64,000 nt of DNA from Rhizobium ecuadorense (GCF_001187535.1 NZ_LFIO01000386.1:1-64000), one strand, 5' to 3'; shown: positions 8,131-17,273, numbered from the stretch's first letter. Notes: generated by a model not told the origin, from the letters alone. Numbers and translations are program-made.

Positions 8131-10392
8131 TCAGTTCAGGTCGATCGGCTTGCCGCGCATCTGGAAATGTTCGGTGGCGACGAAATTGAACGTCTTGCCG
8201 AGGATGATCACTTCGCCATTGGCTTTCATGATGAATTTGGAATCGCCGCATTCGATGACGAATTCCTCGCCCACCGCGATCTTCTTGAACTTGCCCACAC
8301 TTTCGAGTGAGGTCTGGCCGACATTGGTCACCTTGCTCATGCCGATCTGCTCGGCGCGGGCAATGCCGATCGTGTCGGATTTGAAGGCGCCGACGATCGT
8401 GTTCATGATGCCGGGCAGCGGAAAGAGGCCGGAGGCCGCATCCCCAACGCCCGTGCCGGAGCCGGCGAGTGCGGTGCCCGCATCCGCTCTCGGCGACGGC
8501 CCTGATACCACGCCTTCGCGGCTCCCCAATCCGCCGCCTCCCAGGAAACCGAGCGCCGAAGACGCAACCGTGCCGGCAAAGGCCGCAAGCCCGGCCCCGC
8601 CGCCGCCTGCAATCTGCCCGGCCTGAGCCAAAAGCCCCGCCGTATGTCCAGAGAGACCGCTGACCGCTCCCATCAGCGCCATCGCCATCGGCCCCGTGCC
8701 GCCGACGACCGTATTCATCGAGCCGCCGACTTCGTGTTTCTGGTTGCCGCCGACTTCCACCGTCCGGTTGGCGCCGATGGCCGAGACTTCGTGGCGGTCG
8801 ATGCGTTTGGTGCGGTCGTTCAGCACCCGCGTCGTCTGGTCCTTCTGCGCGTGGAAGAACATGTTTTCCTGGCCGGCCTCGTCTTCGAAGGTCATTTCGT
8901 TGAAGCCGGTGCCCTTATGGGTGTTCGAGCGCATGACCATGCGCGTCTTGTTACCAGGCAGGTCGTAGGGGACCGCATTGGCCGGGTTCGGCACGACGCC
9001 GGTTACCAGCGGCCGGTCGGGATCGCCGTCGACGAAGGCGACCATCACCTCCATCCCGATACGCGGAATGACCTGGGCGCCCCAGGTGCCGCCGCCCCAG
9101 ACCTGGCTGACGCGCACCCAGCAGGTGTCCGATCCATCCTTCTTGGCCTTGCGGTCCCAGGGGAACCACAGCTTGATGCGGCCGTATTGGTCGGGGTGGA
9201 TCTCCTCGCCGGAAGGACCGGCAACGATCGCCACCTGCGTGCCTTCGATGCGCGGCCGCTTCGTCTCGCGATGCGGCGTCATCGACACCCGCGACGGAAC
9301 CGCCTCGAAGGTGTTGGTGTATTCGGGCTCGTTGCTGTTGGTCTCATAGGACCGGTCGACGACGGTATGCGTCGCCTTGACCACCACATGCTCTTCATAG
9401 GCATGGTCGGGGTGGGCGACCTCATAGGGCGTGAAGCGGCGTCCCGCCTCCAGGATACGGGATGTCGAGCCGCCGAAGACCCGGTCGTGGTCGGCCTCGG
9501 AGGCCTGCATCCTGAGTTTTTCCGCCCGCTCGGCTTCAGCGACGGAAGAAATGCGCGCCGGATATTCGTAGAGTTCGCGTTTAGTCGCCTCCGGCATCTG
9601 CACCAGCGACGGCGTCATCGTGCCCGGCACCATGCGCGGTGTCTCGAAATTCCAGTCCGCGCCGGCCCGCTGCCCCGGCACATAGGAATAGCGCCGGCTC
9701 CACTCGGTTATGTGGTTGCGGTCGGCCGAGCCCTGCGCCAGGCGGACCTGCCCCTCGCCCTGCGCCGAGGGTGACGGGCCGAGCCAGGAGCGGGCGCTGT
9801 CGGCCACATGCAGCTTGTGTTTGCCGTCCTCGTGCGAGAACCAATAGAACAGGCCATCCTCCTCGAAACGGCGGGTGAGGAAAGCAAGGTCGGTTTCGTT
9901 CCACTGCACCGAATAATGCTGCGGCGGTGGTGGCGTGATGACGCCCGACGTATCCGGCGCCGGGATGCCGTGTTCTGAAAACAGCGTTTCGACGATATCG
10001 ACCGAGGTCTTGTCCATCCAGATGCGGCAATCGGACCGGCGCGACAGCAGCCACATCTGCGGCCTGAGCACCATGGAATAGGATCTGAGGCCACGAGTGA
10101 TCGGCGGCCCCTCGTTGAGTTCGGTCACCAGGCCGTTGAACGGCCGGCGCACGCCGCCCTCACCGTCGCCTTGTTGCACCTCGACGGACACATCCATCAG
10201 CCGGCCGATCAGTTCCTCCGGCTTGACCGATGGTTTCTTGGCGCGCGCCGAAATCTTGATCTCGAAGAGCGAGGAAATACCCTCCTCGATCGTCACGCGC
10301 TCCGGCAGAAGCTGGTCCTCGCCGAGCGGCGAGACGATCTTCAGAATACGGTTCGCCTGGATAAAATCGGCGGCGGAGGGCTGATCATTCAT
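8131..10392 (-). CDS. vgrG: T6SS spike protein VgrG (TssI)
   Basis: A 753-residue VgrG. The phage gp27-like part spans about residues 15-390 and the gp5/OB part follows, with the family motif HPDQYGRIKLWFPWD and the GGGTWGAQVIPRIGMEV segment, then beta-prism repeats (EVGGNQKHEVGGS). Residues about 566-665 are an unusual Gly/Ala-rich hydrophobic stretch that interrupts the repeats, after which the prism-like sequence resumes to the end (VGEEFVIECGDSKF). No separate enzymatic C-terminal domain is seen. VgrG trimers form the puncturing tip and carry the PAAR-like effectors encoded just downstream. GAGG lies 8 nt before the ATG. Base composition matches the T6SS core, unlike the AT-richer genes after it. 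Confidence 0.95.
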   Translation of the reverse strand: MNDQPSAADFIQANRILKIVSPLGEDQLLPERVTIEEGISSLFEIKISARAKKPSVKPEELIGRLMDVSVEVQQGDGEGGVRRPFNGLVTELNEGPPITRGLRSYSMVLRPQMWLLSRRSDCRIWMDKTSVDIVETLFSEHGIPAPDTSGVITPPPPQHYSVQWNETDLAFLTRRFEEDGLFYWFSHEDGKHKLHVADSARSWLGPSPSAQGEGQVRLAQGSADRNHITEWSRRYSYVPGQRAGADWNFETPRMVPGTMTPSLVQMPEATKRELYEYPARISSVAEAERAEKLRMQASEADHDRVFGGSTSRILEAGRRFTPYEVAHPDHAYEEHVVVKATHTVVDRSYETNSNEPEYTNTFEAVPSRVSMTPHRETKRPRIEGTQVAIVAGPSGEEIHPDQYGRIKLWFPWDRKAKKDGSDTCWVRVSQVWGGGTWGAQVIPRIGMEVMVAFVDGDPDRPLVTGVVPNPANAVPYDLPGNKTRMVMRSNTHKGTGFNEMTFEDEAGQENMFFHAQKDQTTRVLNDRTKRIDRHEVSAIGANRTVEVGGNQKHEVGGSMNTVVGGTGPMAMALMGAVSGLSGHTAGLLAQAGQIAGGGGAGLAAFAGTVASSALGFLGGGGLGSREGVVSGPSPRADAGTALAGSGTGVGDAASGLFPLPGIMNTIVGAFKSDTIGIARAEQIGMSKVTNVGQTSLESVGKFKKIAVGEEFVIECGDSKFIMKANGEVIILGKTFNFVATEHFQMRGKPIDLN

Positions 10393-10408
10393 GGCTTGAC
10401 CTCAAACC

Positions 10409-10912
10409 TCAGGACGTGCGGCTCGAAAGGAGCGGCCAGAACCAGATCGATTGGGATTGGTAGTAGCAGGAAGAGGCGCACTGAGCCGCGTCGGCGGCTC
10501 CGATGACCAGATCGATATGCCCGCCCCCCCTGTAACCGGGTATGCCGTTGAAGGCGACGACGCCCTTGCGGGCCCCAATACCGGATTGCGCCGTCGCCGA
10601 GGTGTAGGATTCGTAGTTGCCGAGATAGCGAGTGGTCGCCAAGAGATCGGCGAGCCGGCGCATCGAGACCTCTAGGCCCGTGTTGGCGTGCGGGCCTTTG
10701 AGGATGTTGTGGGATTTCGGGGAGATCTTGATGCCGGACCTCACCAAGGCCAGGCTGACGCGCACGGCGCAGGTATTCGCGTAGAGCGGATTGTTCAGAA
10801 GCGCGTCCCAACCAAGCTCGCGAAAAAGATCCTGCTGACTGACATAGTTAGGCCGGTACGTGGCGCTGCTTGGATAATTAGCGTAAAGCTCATCGAAGGA
10901 TACGTTGATCAT
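10409..10912 (-). CDS. tae: T6SS peptidoglycan amidase effector, Tae4 family
   Basis: A 167-residue Tae4-type papain-like amidase that cleaves peptidoglycan stem peptides in the target periplasm. Key residues are visible: the catalytic cysteine in NTCAVRVSLALVRSG (Cys48), the histidine in GGGHIDLV (His132) and the following Asp134. No signal peptide is present, as expected for a T6SS-delivered enzyme. An in-frame start at 10984 would overlap the immunity gene by 59 nt and add a non-homologous leader, so ATG at 10912, 13 nt after the tai stop, was chosen. The immunity gene lies directly upstream and vgrG directly downstream, as in the Agrobacterium tai-tae-vgrG order. Confidence 0.88.
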   Translation of the reverse strand: MINVSFDELYANYPSSATYRPNYVSQQDLFRELGWDALLNNPLYANTCAVRVSLALVRSGIKISPKSHNILKGPHANTGLEVSMRRLADLLATTRYLGNYESYTSATAQSGIGARKGVVAFNGIPGYRGGGHIDLVIGAADAAQCASSCYYQSQSIWFWPLLSSRTS

Positions 10913-10925
10913 GTCGGCTCTGAAA

Positions 10926-11351
10926 TCATTTTTCTTTGCAGGGAAAGGATTTGCTGAGGGCGGCGGACACAGAGATCGCAGCATTCTGCTGCAGAGCCTC
11001 CGGCGCCAGTGTTTGCAGATGGCTGAAGACGCGGTCCGTCAGCTCGTGAATGAGGACACCGCCTTCAATGCACCAGCTCTTTCCATCTGTCGCATCGGCA
11101 ACGCCGGCCACATAGGCCGCGCCACGCTCGTATGAGATTTGCCGGCGAAGTTCCGGATTCGTGATTTCCGGCGCGGCATCGCCCTTGAGCGCTTCCAGGA
11201 GCTGCTGGTTGCTCATCCGCCAGATATCGGGCTGCTGCGCTTGGACGGGCGCGGCGTCGACAAGCAGCAGGATGGCCATAACAGGGCCCATCCAGCTATC
11301 GCGCTTCCACGCATTGCGCAAATTGCGGCCATTGCCGAGCGAAGACTTCAT
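10926..11351 (-). CDS. tai: Periplasmic T6SS amidase immunity protein, Tai/Rap1a family
   Basis: A roughly 141-residue exported protein. A basic N-terminus is followed by a hydrophobic stretch ending in a likely signal-peptidase site (APVQAQQ), so the mature protein is periplasmic, where Tae4 amidases act. The mature part carries the Rap1a/Tai pattern: GAAYVAGVADA, a WCIEGG segment and a C-terminal Cys in SFPCKEK, leaving two cysteines that may pair. A GTG start at 11363 is possible; ATG at 11351 is preferred. It lies immediately upstream of tae and protects the producer and siblings from that effector. Family assignment is from pattern and context. Confidence 0.82.
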   Translation of the reverse strand: MKSSLGNGRNLRNAWKRDSWMGPVMAILLLVDAAPVQAQQPDIWRMSNQQLLEALKGDAAPEITNPELRRQISYERGAAYVAGVADATDGKSWCIEGGVLIHELTDRVFSHLQTLAPEALQQNAAISVSAALSKSFPCKEK

Positions 11352-11417
11352 CCACCAGCTCACAAAATCAAAGAGTTCAGATTGCCGACGACATATCGTT
11401 CATCGATAGAGACCTTC

Positions 11418-12011
11418 TCAGCCTACGGCCGCAGCAGATGCTTCCGAGAAGCGTTTCAGAAAGCCGTCGACCAGAGTGCGCCGATCGAAATAGTGAAGAA
11501 GTTCCAAGCGGTTGGTATTGCCGTTGAAATAGGCGGCTGCCATCGGCCGCTCGTCAGCTTTCTGGATGAAGGTGATTGCCGGATTGCCGTAGAGCAGACG
11601 GGTCGGTGCCGGGTCCTCACCGTAGATCGGAAAGAAATTCAGCGTGACTGAGGCCTTATGATGCTCAAGCGCCTTGGCCGTGAAGATGTTCTTCTTGCCG
11701 AGATAGCGGTGCATGACCGTCGTGCGGCCATTTGGATGGGTCGTCAGCTGCGTTCCGGATTCGAAGAATTCCGAAAGCAATTCCCGCGCCCCCGGCGAGC
11801 CCTGCAGCTTGCGGCCCTTGAAATAAACGTCTTCGCCGATGGCGAGGGTATAAACGCTGCGCATCACCTGAAGATGGCTGGTTCCTATCCCTTTGACGCC
11901 CTTGACCTTGAAGCTGGGCGCGACCATGCCGAAAACGCTTTCGTCGAACACTTCCTCGACGATGAGATGGTAGTTCGTCAGTTTCACATTATCGATGGCC
12001 AATCCGCCCAT
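11418..12011 (-). CDS. Unrecognised protein between hcp and tai
   Basis: A 197-residue soluble protein without signal peptide or membrane segment. The middle is basic and beta-rich (KVKGVKGIG, YFKGRKLQG, HRYLGKKNIF) and the end is helical. I cannot assign a family. A well-spaced GAAGGAAG ribosome site precedes ATG. It follows hcp in the same direction with an 11-bp stem-loop between them and precedes the tai-tae pair. The Agrobacterium cluster I know goes straight from hcp to tai, so this is an extra gene. Possible roles are an Hcp-delivered effector, an Hcp chaperone or a regulator; all are inference. Confidence 0.7.
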   Translation of the reverse strand: MGGLAIDNVKLTNYHLIVEEVFDESVFGMVAPSFKVKGVKGIGTSHLQVMRSVYTLAIGEDVYFKGRKLQGSPGARELLSEFFESGTQLTTHPNGRTTVMHRYLGKKNIFTAKALEHHKASVTLNFFPIYGEDPAPTRLLYGNPAITFIQKADERPMAAAYFNGNTNRLELLHYFDRRTLVDGFLKRFSEASAAAVG

Positions 12012-12048
12012 GGGAAAGACTTCCTTCAGCTCGCGACGAGGATGGAGT

Positions 12049-12076
12049 GAACGGGCGCCACGATCGGCGCCCGTTC
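12049..12076 (-). promoter_or_regulatory. Stem-loop downstream of hcp
   Basis: A perfect 11-bp inverted repeat (GAACGGGCGCC / GGCGCCCGTTC) with a 6-nt loop begins 6 nt after the hcp stop. No T-run follows in the transcribed direction, so it is more likely a partial terminator or a 3' stabiliser for hcp mRNA than a full terminator. It would let Hcp, needed in large amounts, be made in excess of the downstream effectors. Confidence 0.65.
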
Positions 12077-12082
12077 CAGTCG

Positions 12083-12559
12083 TTAAGCGGCCTTGGTCGT
12101 TGCCAGATCGTAAGAAGCGATCATCGGCGACTGCGGCGAGTGCTTGTCGTCGTAAGGCGTGTACTTCACTTCCATCTTGGTGAAGTTCAGCTTGATCGTC
12201 TCGACGGGGCGGTCACCGTTGGAATCGATCGAGTAGCTGGCGATCAGCGTGTTCTCGAGCGAATACTCGATGTAGGTGTCGCCGGGATTGCCCGTCGTGA
12301 CCAGATGGATGACGGAGCGCTTGCCGGTACGGCCCGAGCAGGCCTCCTGGAAAAGCTTGGTCGACGAGGAGTCGCTGACCTTGGTGAGGATCACTTCCGA
12401 AACGGTCGGCTCGGAAGCTTCGCGGTTTGCCGCCGAACCGGCGGAGGTGTTCATGTTGCGGGCGACGTTCCAGTGGATGGCTTCGATATCCATCCACTTG
12501 CGATGCTGTTCGTGGGTCGCATCACCCTGGATACCGTCGATCTGAAGATAAATCGGCAT
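12083..12559 (-). CDS. hcp: T6SS inner-tube protein Hcp (TssD)
   Basis: A 158-residue Hcp, the hexameric tube subunit and secreted hallmark of T6SS. It starts MPIYLQIDGIQGDATHEQHR, has the IEAIHWNV segment, and ends with the family strand pair VETIKLNFTKMEV ... SYDLATTKA. Length is normal. The ribosome site AGGAGAGC is well placed and the gene lies 41 bp after clpV. A strong stem-loop follows its stop. No C-terminal effector extension is present, so it is a plain structural Hcp; small effectors could be carried in its lumen. Confidence 0.95.
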   Translation of the reverse strand: MPIYLQIDGIQGDATHEQHRKWMDIEAIHWNVARNMNTSAGSAANREASEPTVSEVILTKVSDSSSTKLFQEACSGRTGKRSVIHLVTTGNPGDTYIEYSLENTLIASYSIDSNGDRPVETIKLNFTKMEVKYTPYDDKHSPQSPMIASYDLATTKAA

Positions 12560-12600
12560 TCTGTCAGCTCTCCTATTGGCGGTTGAGTGCCTCGTTGCGT

Positions 12601-15363
12601 CTAAGGCGTAGTCGCCTTTCTTCTTCCTGCTCCCCGAGTGCGCTTGCGGCTCGGGGCTACTTCATCCGACAACCGGTTTTCCCCCGGCGTGTCGAATTTC
12701 TGCGGGGCAGCCTCTTCGGCATCGAGGCCGAAGCGTTGCCCGTCATATCCGATGGTGATCCCCGTCATTTTCTTCCCCGCCGCGACGGCATCGAGGAAAA
12801 ACGTTGAAAGAACAGGCAAGAGGTCGCGCGCGATCATCACCTCGATCGCGCGGGCGCCCATCTCGCTGGTGCGGGCGCGCGAAATCAGCGCGTCACGGGC
12901 TTCCGGCGACAATAAAAGCGCCGTCCCGTAGGTGGCGCCGACCCGCTCGCGGATGCGGCCGATCTGGATATCGACGATGCCGGACAGCGTCTCGGGCCCA
13001 AGCGGCATGAAGGGCAGCATCGTCGTGCGGCCGAGAAAGGCCGGCTTGAAATGCTTCTGCAATTCCGGCAGCAGCAGCGCTTCGAGCGCATCGCCTTCCG
13101 GCATGGTGTCGGGATCGGAGGAAAGGGCGGCGATCATTTCCGAGCCCGTATTGGCGGTCATGACGATGGTAGTGTTCTTGAAATCGATGTCCCGGCCTTC
13201 GCCGTCGCGCAGCGTTCCCTTGTCGAACACCTGGTAGAAAATTTCCTGAACACCCGGATGCGCCTTGTCGATCTCGTCGAGCAGCAGCACGCCGTAGGGC
13301 CTGCGCCGCACCGCTTCGGTGAGCACGCCGCCTTCACCGTAACCGACATAGCCGGGGGGCGAGCCGAGGAGCATGGAAATCTTATGCTCTTCCTTGAACT
13401 CGGACATGTTGATGGTCGTCAGATACCGGCTGCCGCCATAGAGCATGTCGGCAAGCGACAGCGCCGTTTCGGTCTTGCCGGTCCCGGACATGCCGGTGAG
13501 CAGGAAAACGGCCGGCGGCCGGCGCGGATCGGAAAGGCCGGCGCGGGCCGCCCGCATGGCCGAAGCAATCCGTTCGATCGCCGCGTCTTGGCCGAGCACT
13601 CTCTCCTTCAGCCTGATATCGAGCGTCTTGACCGTCTCGATCTGGTCGGCGAGCAGCTTGCCCAAGGGGATCCCTGTCCAGCGGGCGACGACGGCGGCAA
13701 CGACTTCCTTGTCGACGACGCGCGGCAGCAGCGGCGTCTGGTCGACCACAGCCGCAAGGCTCCGCTCCGCCACGGCAAGGGCTGCCCGGGCGCTTTCGGC
13801 GGTCATGGCCTGCGGCGGGAAAGGCGCCACATTCGTGCCGTCGCCTGAATTGTCGGCCGGCGCCAGCGGGGTGACGGCGTCGTCGGGCGAGAAGAATTCC
13901 TCCAGCCGATCGGCCTCGCGGACCAGGCGGTTCTCTTCGTCGAACTTCGACTGGAGCGCTTCGATTTCCGAGACGATCTCCTGCTGCTTGGCGGCGATGC
14001 CTTCCAGGCGGGCGCGCTTTTCCGGCGTCTCCGGTTCGCGCGCCAGCCAGCTTGCCTCGGCTTCCAGAAGATCGCGCTCATCGGTCAGCAGCTTCAGCGC
14101 CTCCGGCACCGTCTGGCGCGCAAGCGCCACGGCGGCGGCGGCGGTGTCGATCAGGCTGATCGCTTTGTCAGGCAGCTGCCGGTCCGGGATATATCGCGCC
14201 GAAAGCCGGACGGCGGCAACGATCGCCTCGTCGCGGATGCGGACTTTGTGATGGGCTTTCAGGCCTTCCGCCACACCGCGCAGCATGCGGATCGCCGCCT
14301 CCTCGTCCGGCTCGCGGACATGCACGGTCTGGAAGCGGCGGGTAAGGGCGGCGTCCTTTTCGATGAAGCGTTTATATTCGCTCCAGGTCGTCGCCGCGAT
14401 CGTGCGCAGTTCGCCCCGCGCCAAAGCCGGCTTCAGGATATTGGCGGCATCACCCTGCCCTGCCTGTCCGCCGGCGCCGATCAGCCCATGCGCCTCGTCT
14501 ATGAACAGGATGATCGGCTGCGCGGAAGTCTTCACCGCATCGACGACGCCATGCAGCCGCCGCTCGAACTCGCCTTTCACACCCGCGCCGGCCTGCAGCA
14601 AGCTGAGATCCAAGAGCAGCAGCTTCACATCCTTCAGCCGGGCCGGCACGTTGCCGCCGGCAATCTCCAGCGCCAGCGCTTCAGCCACTGCGGTCTTGCC
14701 GACGCCCGCTTCGCCGACGAGGATCGGATTGTTCTGCCGCCGGCGCATCAGGATATCGATCACCTGCCGCAGCTCGCGGTCGCGCCCGATGACCGGGTCG
14801 GTGCGGCCGGCGCGGGCATCCGCGGTCATATCGCGGGTATAGAGCCGCAGGAATTCATTATCTCCGGCCGTCACGGCCGGCACGGAAAGCGGTTCCGACG
14901 GATCGGATGCCGCCTGCTCCAGCAACCGGTCGAGCATGGCTCTGTCGAGATTGCGCAGCGATGGGGCAATGCCGCGGATAAGCGCACGCAATGCCGGATC
15001 GCTCAGCAGTGCAGCAAGCAGATCGGCAAGCAGCACAACATTGCGCCCGCATTGCAGCGATGCAACCAGAAAGGATTCGCGGCCAAGAGCCAGCAGGTTG
15101 GGCGAGAGCGCAAGTGCGGCGCCATCCTCCCGCGCGATGTCGGCGATTGCCGCATCGAGCTCGGTCCGCAGCGCCGCGGAAGAGACTCCGAGGTCTTCGA
15201 AAACGGCGGAAAAGCCCGCAATATCAAGCAGGGAGCGCAGCCAGTGGGCGATGTCCACGACAGCGTGCTGGTGACGCACGGCAAGCGAAGCCGCTGTCTC
15301 AAGACCGACACGTAGATTGGGCTCAAGCGTTCTTATCAGACGATTGAGATCGATATGGGACAT
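12601..15363 (-). CDS. clpV: T6SS sheath-recycling AAA+ ATPase ClpV (TssH)
   Basis: A 920-residue Hsp100 ATPase that disassembles contracted TssB/TssC sheath in the cytoplasm. It has an N-terminal Clp-N domain, Walker A in AAA-1 (GEAGVGKT, residues 217-224), a coiled middle domain around 400-480, and AAA-2 with Walker A GMSGTGKTET near 623-632 and the PPGYVGYGEGG pore-loop region. The ClpV-type AAA-2 signature and its position next to hcp separate it from housekeeping ClpB. It is the first gene of the leftward unit and is divergent from tssA across a 152-bp AT-rich intergenic region. Confidence 0.95.
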   Translation of the reverse strand: MSHIDLNRLIRTLEPNLRVGLETAASLAVRHQHAVVDIAHWLRSLLDIAGFSAVFEDLGVSSAALRTELDAAIADIAREDGAALALSPNLLALGRESFLVASLQCGRNVVLLADLLAALLSDPALRALIRGIAPSLRNLDRAMLDRLLEQAASDPSEPLSVPAVTAGDNEFLRLYTRDMTADARAGRTDPVIGRDRELRQVIDILMRRRQNNPILVGEAGVGKTAVAEALALEIAGGNVPARLKDVKLLLLDLSLLQAGAGVKGEFERRLHGVVDAVKTSAQPIILFIDEAHGLIGAGGQAGQGDAANILKPALARGELRTIAATTWSEYKRFIEKDAALTRRFQTVHVREPDEEAAIRMLRGVAEGLKAHHKVRIRDEAIVAAVRLSARYIPDRQLPDKAISLIDTAAAAVALARQTVPEALKLLTDERDLLEAEASWLAREPETPEKRARLEGIAAKQQEIVSEIEALQSKFDEENRLVREADRLEEFFSPDDAVTPLAPADNSGDGTNVAPFPPQAMTAESARAALAVAERSLAAVVDQTPLLPRVVDKEVVAAVVARWTGIPLGKLLADQIETVKTLDIRLKERVLGQDAAIERIASAMRAARAGLSDPRRPPAVFLLTGMSGTGKTETALSLADMLYGGSRYLTTINMSEFKEEHKISMLLGSPPGYVGYGEGGVLTEAVRRRPYGVLLLDEIDKAHPGVQEIFYQVFDKGTLRDGEGRDIDFKNTTIVMTANTGSEMIAALSSDPDTMPEGDALEALLLPELQKHFKPAFLGRTTMLPFMPLGPETLSGIVDIQIGRIRERVGATYGTALLLSPEARDALISRARTSEMGARAIEVMIARDLLPVLSTFFLDAVAAGKKMTGITIGYDGQRFGLDAEEAAPQKFDTPGENRLSDEVAPSRKRTRGAGRRKATTP

Positions 15364-15515
15364 CCGTTAGTCCTGTTTTTACGTCGAAATTCAGCGCGCT
15401 CTCGTGATGCGAAGAAACAACTAGGGCGCTCATAAACCCTTGTCCAGAAGAAAAACGACTCTATTTTAAAAAATGAGCATATCGAAAGTCGTCATAAATC
15501 CGTCATCATCCGGAG
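15364..15515. promoter_or_regulatory. Divergent T6SS promoter region
   Basis: This 152-bp AT-rich interval separates the clpV and tssA starts and must hold the promoters of both T6SS units. It contains A/T tracts around 15452-15475 and two direct copies of CGTCAT 11 bp apart (15490-15495 and 15501-15506), the second ending 9 bp before tssA. The repeat spacing of one helical turn suggests a regulator site. In Agrobacterium the equivalent region responds to the acid-sensing ChvG/ChvI system, but I cannot confirm a ChvI motif here. Confidence 0.6.
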
Positions 15516-16658
15516 ATGGTTGACAAGCCAATACAGGCCGCCCAAAATGCGAAATCTCTGCAGGATGCTCTTATTTTTGAGGTATTTAACCGCGTGAACG
15601 TCGACGAAATTATAGACCCACTTGAGAACGACCGCCCGTGCGGAGAAAACGTGCGAATTAATACTTCGTCTCGTGAAATATACTATAGAATTAAGGATGC
15701 AAGAAACGCCGCCCGTACAGCCGAACGTAGTATTTCCCCCGGTGATGTTATTTCGCTTGCACCTGCATGGCACGATGTTAGCAATCTTGGATTGCAAATC
15801 CTTTCTTCCCGGAGCAAGGATATCGAAGTATTGGCCTGGCTTGCGGAGGCACAGTTGCGGCTGCGCGGCTTCTCAGGATTGCGAGACGTTTACGTTGCAA
15901 CCGCGTCGCTTTTGGACAAGTATTTCGACGCTTTGCATTCGATCGGGGACGGCGATTTCGAGGAACGGTTCGCGCCCTTCGCAGGCCTCAACGGCGTGGG
16001 CGGCGAAGGCACCCTCATCCAGGCTATTCGTTTGACATCGTTGATCCCGGACGGGAAGTTCGCACAATTTTCGCTTTGGGATTTCCAGCTTTCACAGCGG
16101 CCGAACGAAGCCGAACGGCGCAAGGAATTGCAGCAGGCAGCAGCAGAAGCCGGTGTCGCTCAGATGTCAGCCTATCTCGGAGTGCTGACCGAGTGCATCG
16201 CCGCTTTCGATCGCATGGTCGAAATACTTGACCAACATTGCGGCGACCAGGCGCCGCCGAGTTCGAATACACGCAATGCTTTGCAGGAGGCCGCATCTGC
16301 AATCCGGATGATCGCCGGGCTCGAAGCTTCGCCGGCCATACCTGAAACGCCTGCTGTGCAAGGGCTGGAGCCGCGGCAGACAGGCGATGCCGGTGAGGCC
16401 GAGGCCGTTCGCACGCGGCCTGCCGGCGCTGAGGCGATTCGTTCGCGGGAAGAGGCCTTCGAACATCTGATCGCCGTTGCGCGCTATTTCCGCCGCACGG
16501 AACCCCATTCGCCGATCTCCATGTCGATCGAGACGCTGGTGCGTCGCGGCCGCATGGATTTTTCCGAGCTTCTTGCCGAGCTTCTGCCCGAACAGCACAC
16601 ACGCAATGCCGTGCTGACGGCGGCCGGCATTCAGCCCGCAACCGACAAGGGAGGCTAG
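15516..16658 (+). CDS. tssA: T6SS baseplate/cap protein TssA (ImpA)
   Basis: A 380-residue TssA that helps start and cap sheath/tube growth. The ImpA_N domain is recognisable from about residue 28 ([30 protein letters not shown]) to about 140; the C-terminal part is helical and ends [24 protein letters not shown], characteristic of ImpA. The start is uncertain: the CCGGAG sequence abuts the ATG at 15516, too close to work well, and an in-frame GTG at 15594 preceded by GAGG begins just before the conserved domain. The first 90 or so codons are visibly AT-richer than the rest. It is the first gene of the rightward unit, and a 14-bp stem-loop begins one base after its stop. Confidence 0.9.
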   Translation: MVDKPIQAAQNAKSLQDALIFEVFNRVNVDEIIDPLENDRPCGENVRINTSSREIYYRIKDARNAARTAERSISPGDVISLAPAWHDVSNLGLQILSSRSKDIEVLAWLAEAQLRLRGFSGLRDVYVATASLLDKYFDALHSIGDGDFEERFAPFAGLNGVGGEGTLIQAIRLTSLIPDGKFAQFSLWDFQLSQRPNEAERRKELQQAAAEAGVAQMSAYLGVLTECIAAFDRMVEILDQHCGDQAPPSSNTRNALQEAASAIRMIAGLEASPAIPETPAVQGLEPRQTGDAGEAEAVRTRPAGAEAIRSREEAFEHLIAVARYFRRTEPHSPISMSIETLVRRGRMDFSELLAELLPEQHTRNAVLTAAGIQPATDKGG

Positions 16659-16691
16659 CGGATTGCGGCCGGGCTTTCCGGCCGCAATCCG
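16659..16691 (+). promoter_or_regulatory. Stem-loop between tssA and tssB
   Basis: A perfect 14-bp inverted repeat (CGGATTGCGGCCGG with its complement) and a 5-nt GCTTT loop start one base after the tssA stop. No T-run follows. The sequence CGCAATCCG occurs in the 3' arm (16683-16691) and again at 16705-16713, so the 5' arm could pair with either copy. It probably modulates transcript ratio or stability between tssA and the sheath gene tssB. Confidence 0.65.
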
Positions 16692-16737
16692 AAGCACCTC
16701 AATTCGCAATCCGCCGATGAGACGAAGGAGAGCCTCG

Positions 16738-17262
16738 ATGGCAAGTGTGCATGAGAAACTGGAACGGGTTCGCAAGCCGCGGGTCCACATCAAATACGAA
16801 GTCGAAACCGAAGGCGCGATGGTGGTGAAGGAGCTGCCTTTCGTCGTCGGCGTGCTCGGCGATTTCTCCGGCAACCCGACGCAGCCGCTCAAGGCTTTCG
16901 GCGAGCGCAAGTTCGTGCAGATCGACCGGGACAACTTCGACGACGTCATGCGCCGCATGACGCCGGGTCTCACCCTCTCGGTCGAAAACACCCTGGAGAA
17001 GAACGGAACCGAGCTGCCGGTTTCGCTGAAATTCGAAAGCATGGCCGATTTCGAACCCGGCGCGGTCGTCGATCAGGTGCCGGCGCTGAAGGCCCTGCTC
17101 AACGCGCGCAACCAGCTGCGCGACCTGATGAGCAAGGCGGACCGCTCCGACGAACTCGAGCGCCTGCTGGAAGACATCCTGCAGAACAAAGCCGATCTCT
17201 CGCAGCTGGTGGCCCAGCTTGGCGGCGGCAAGTCCGAAGAGACGAAGGACGTACTGAACTGA
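16738..17262 (+). CDS. tssB: T6SS sheath small subunit TssB (ImpB/VipA)
   Basis: A 174-residue TssB, the small subunit of the contractile sheath. It begins [20 protein letters not shown] and carries the family segment [12 protein letters not shown] near residues 37-48 and the C-terminal helix [19 protein letters not shown] that binds TssC. ATG at 16738 is set by AAGGAG 7 nt upstream; longer in-frame extensions add unrelated arginine-rich sequence. It is flanked on both sides by stem-loops, consistent with the need for many sheath copies. Confidence 0.95.
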   Translation: MASVHEKLERVRKPRVHIKYEVETEGAMVVKELPFVVGVLGDFSGNPTQPLKAFGERKFVQIDRDNFDDVMRRMTPGLTLSVENTLEKNGTELPVSLKFESMADFEPGAVVDQVPALKALLNARNQLRDLMSKADRSDELERLLEDILQNKADLSQLVAQLGGGKSEETKDVLN

Positions 17263-17273
17263 GTGTCTGGGAT

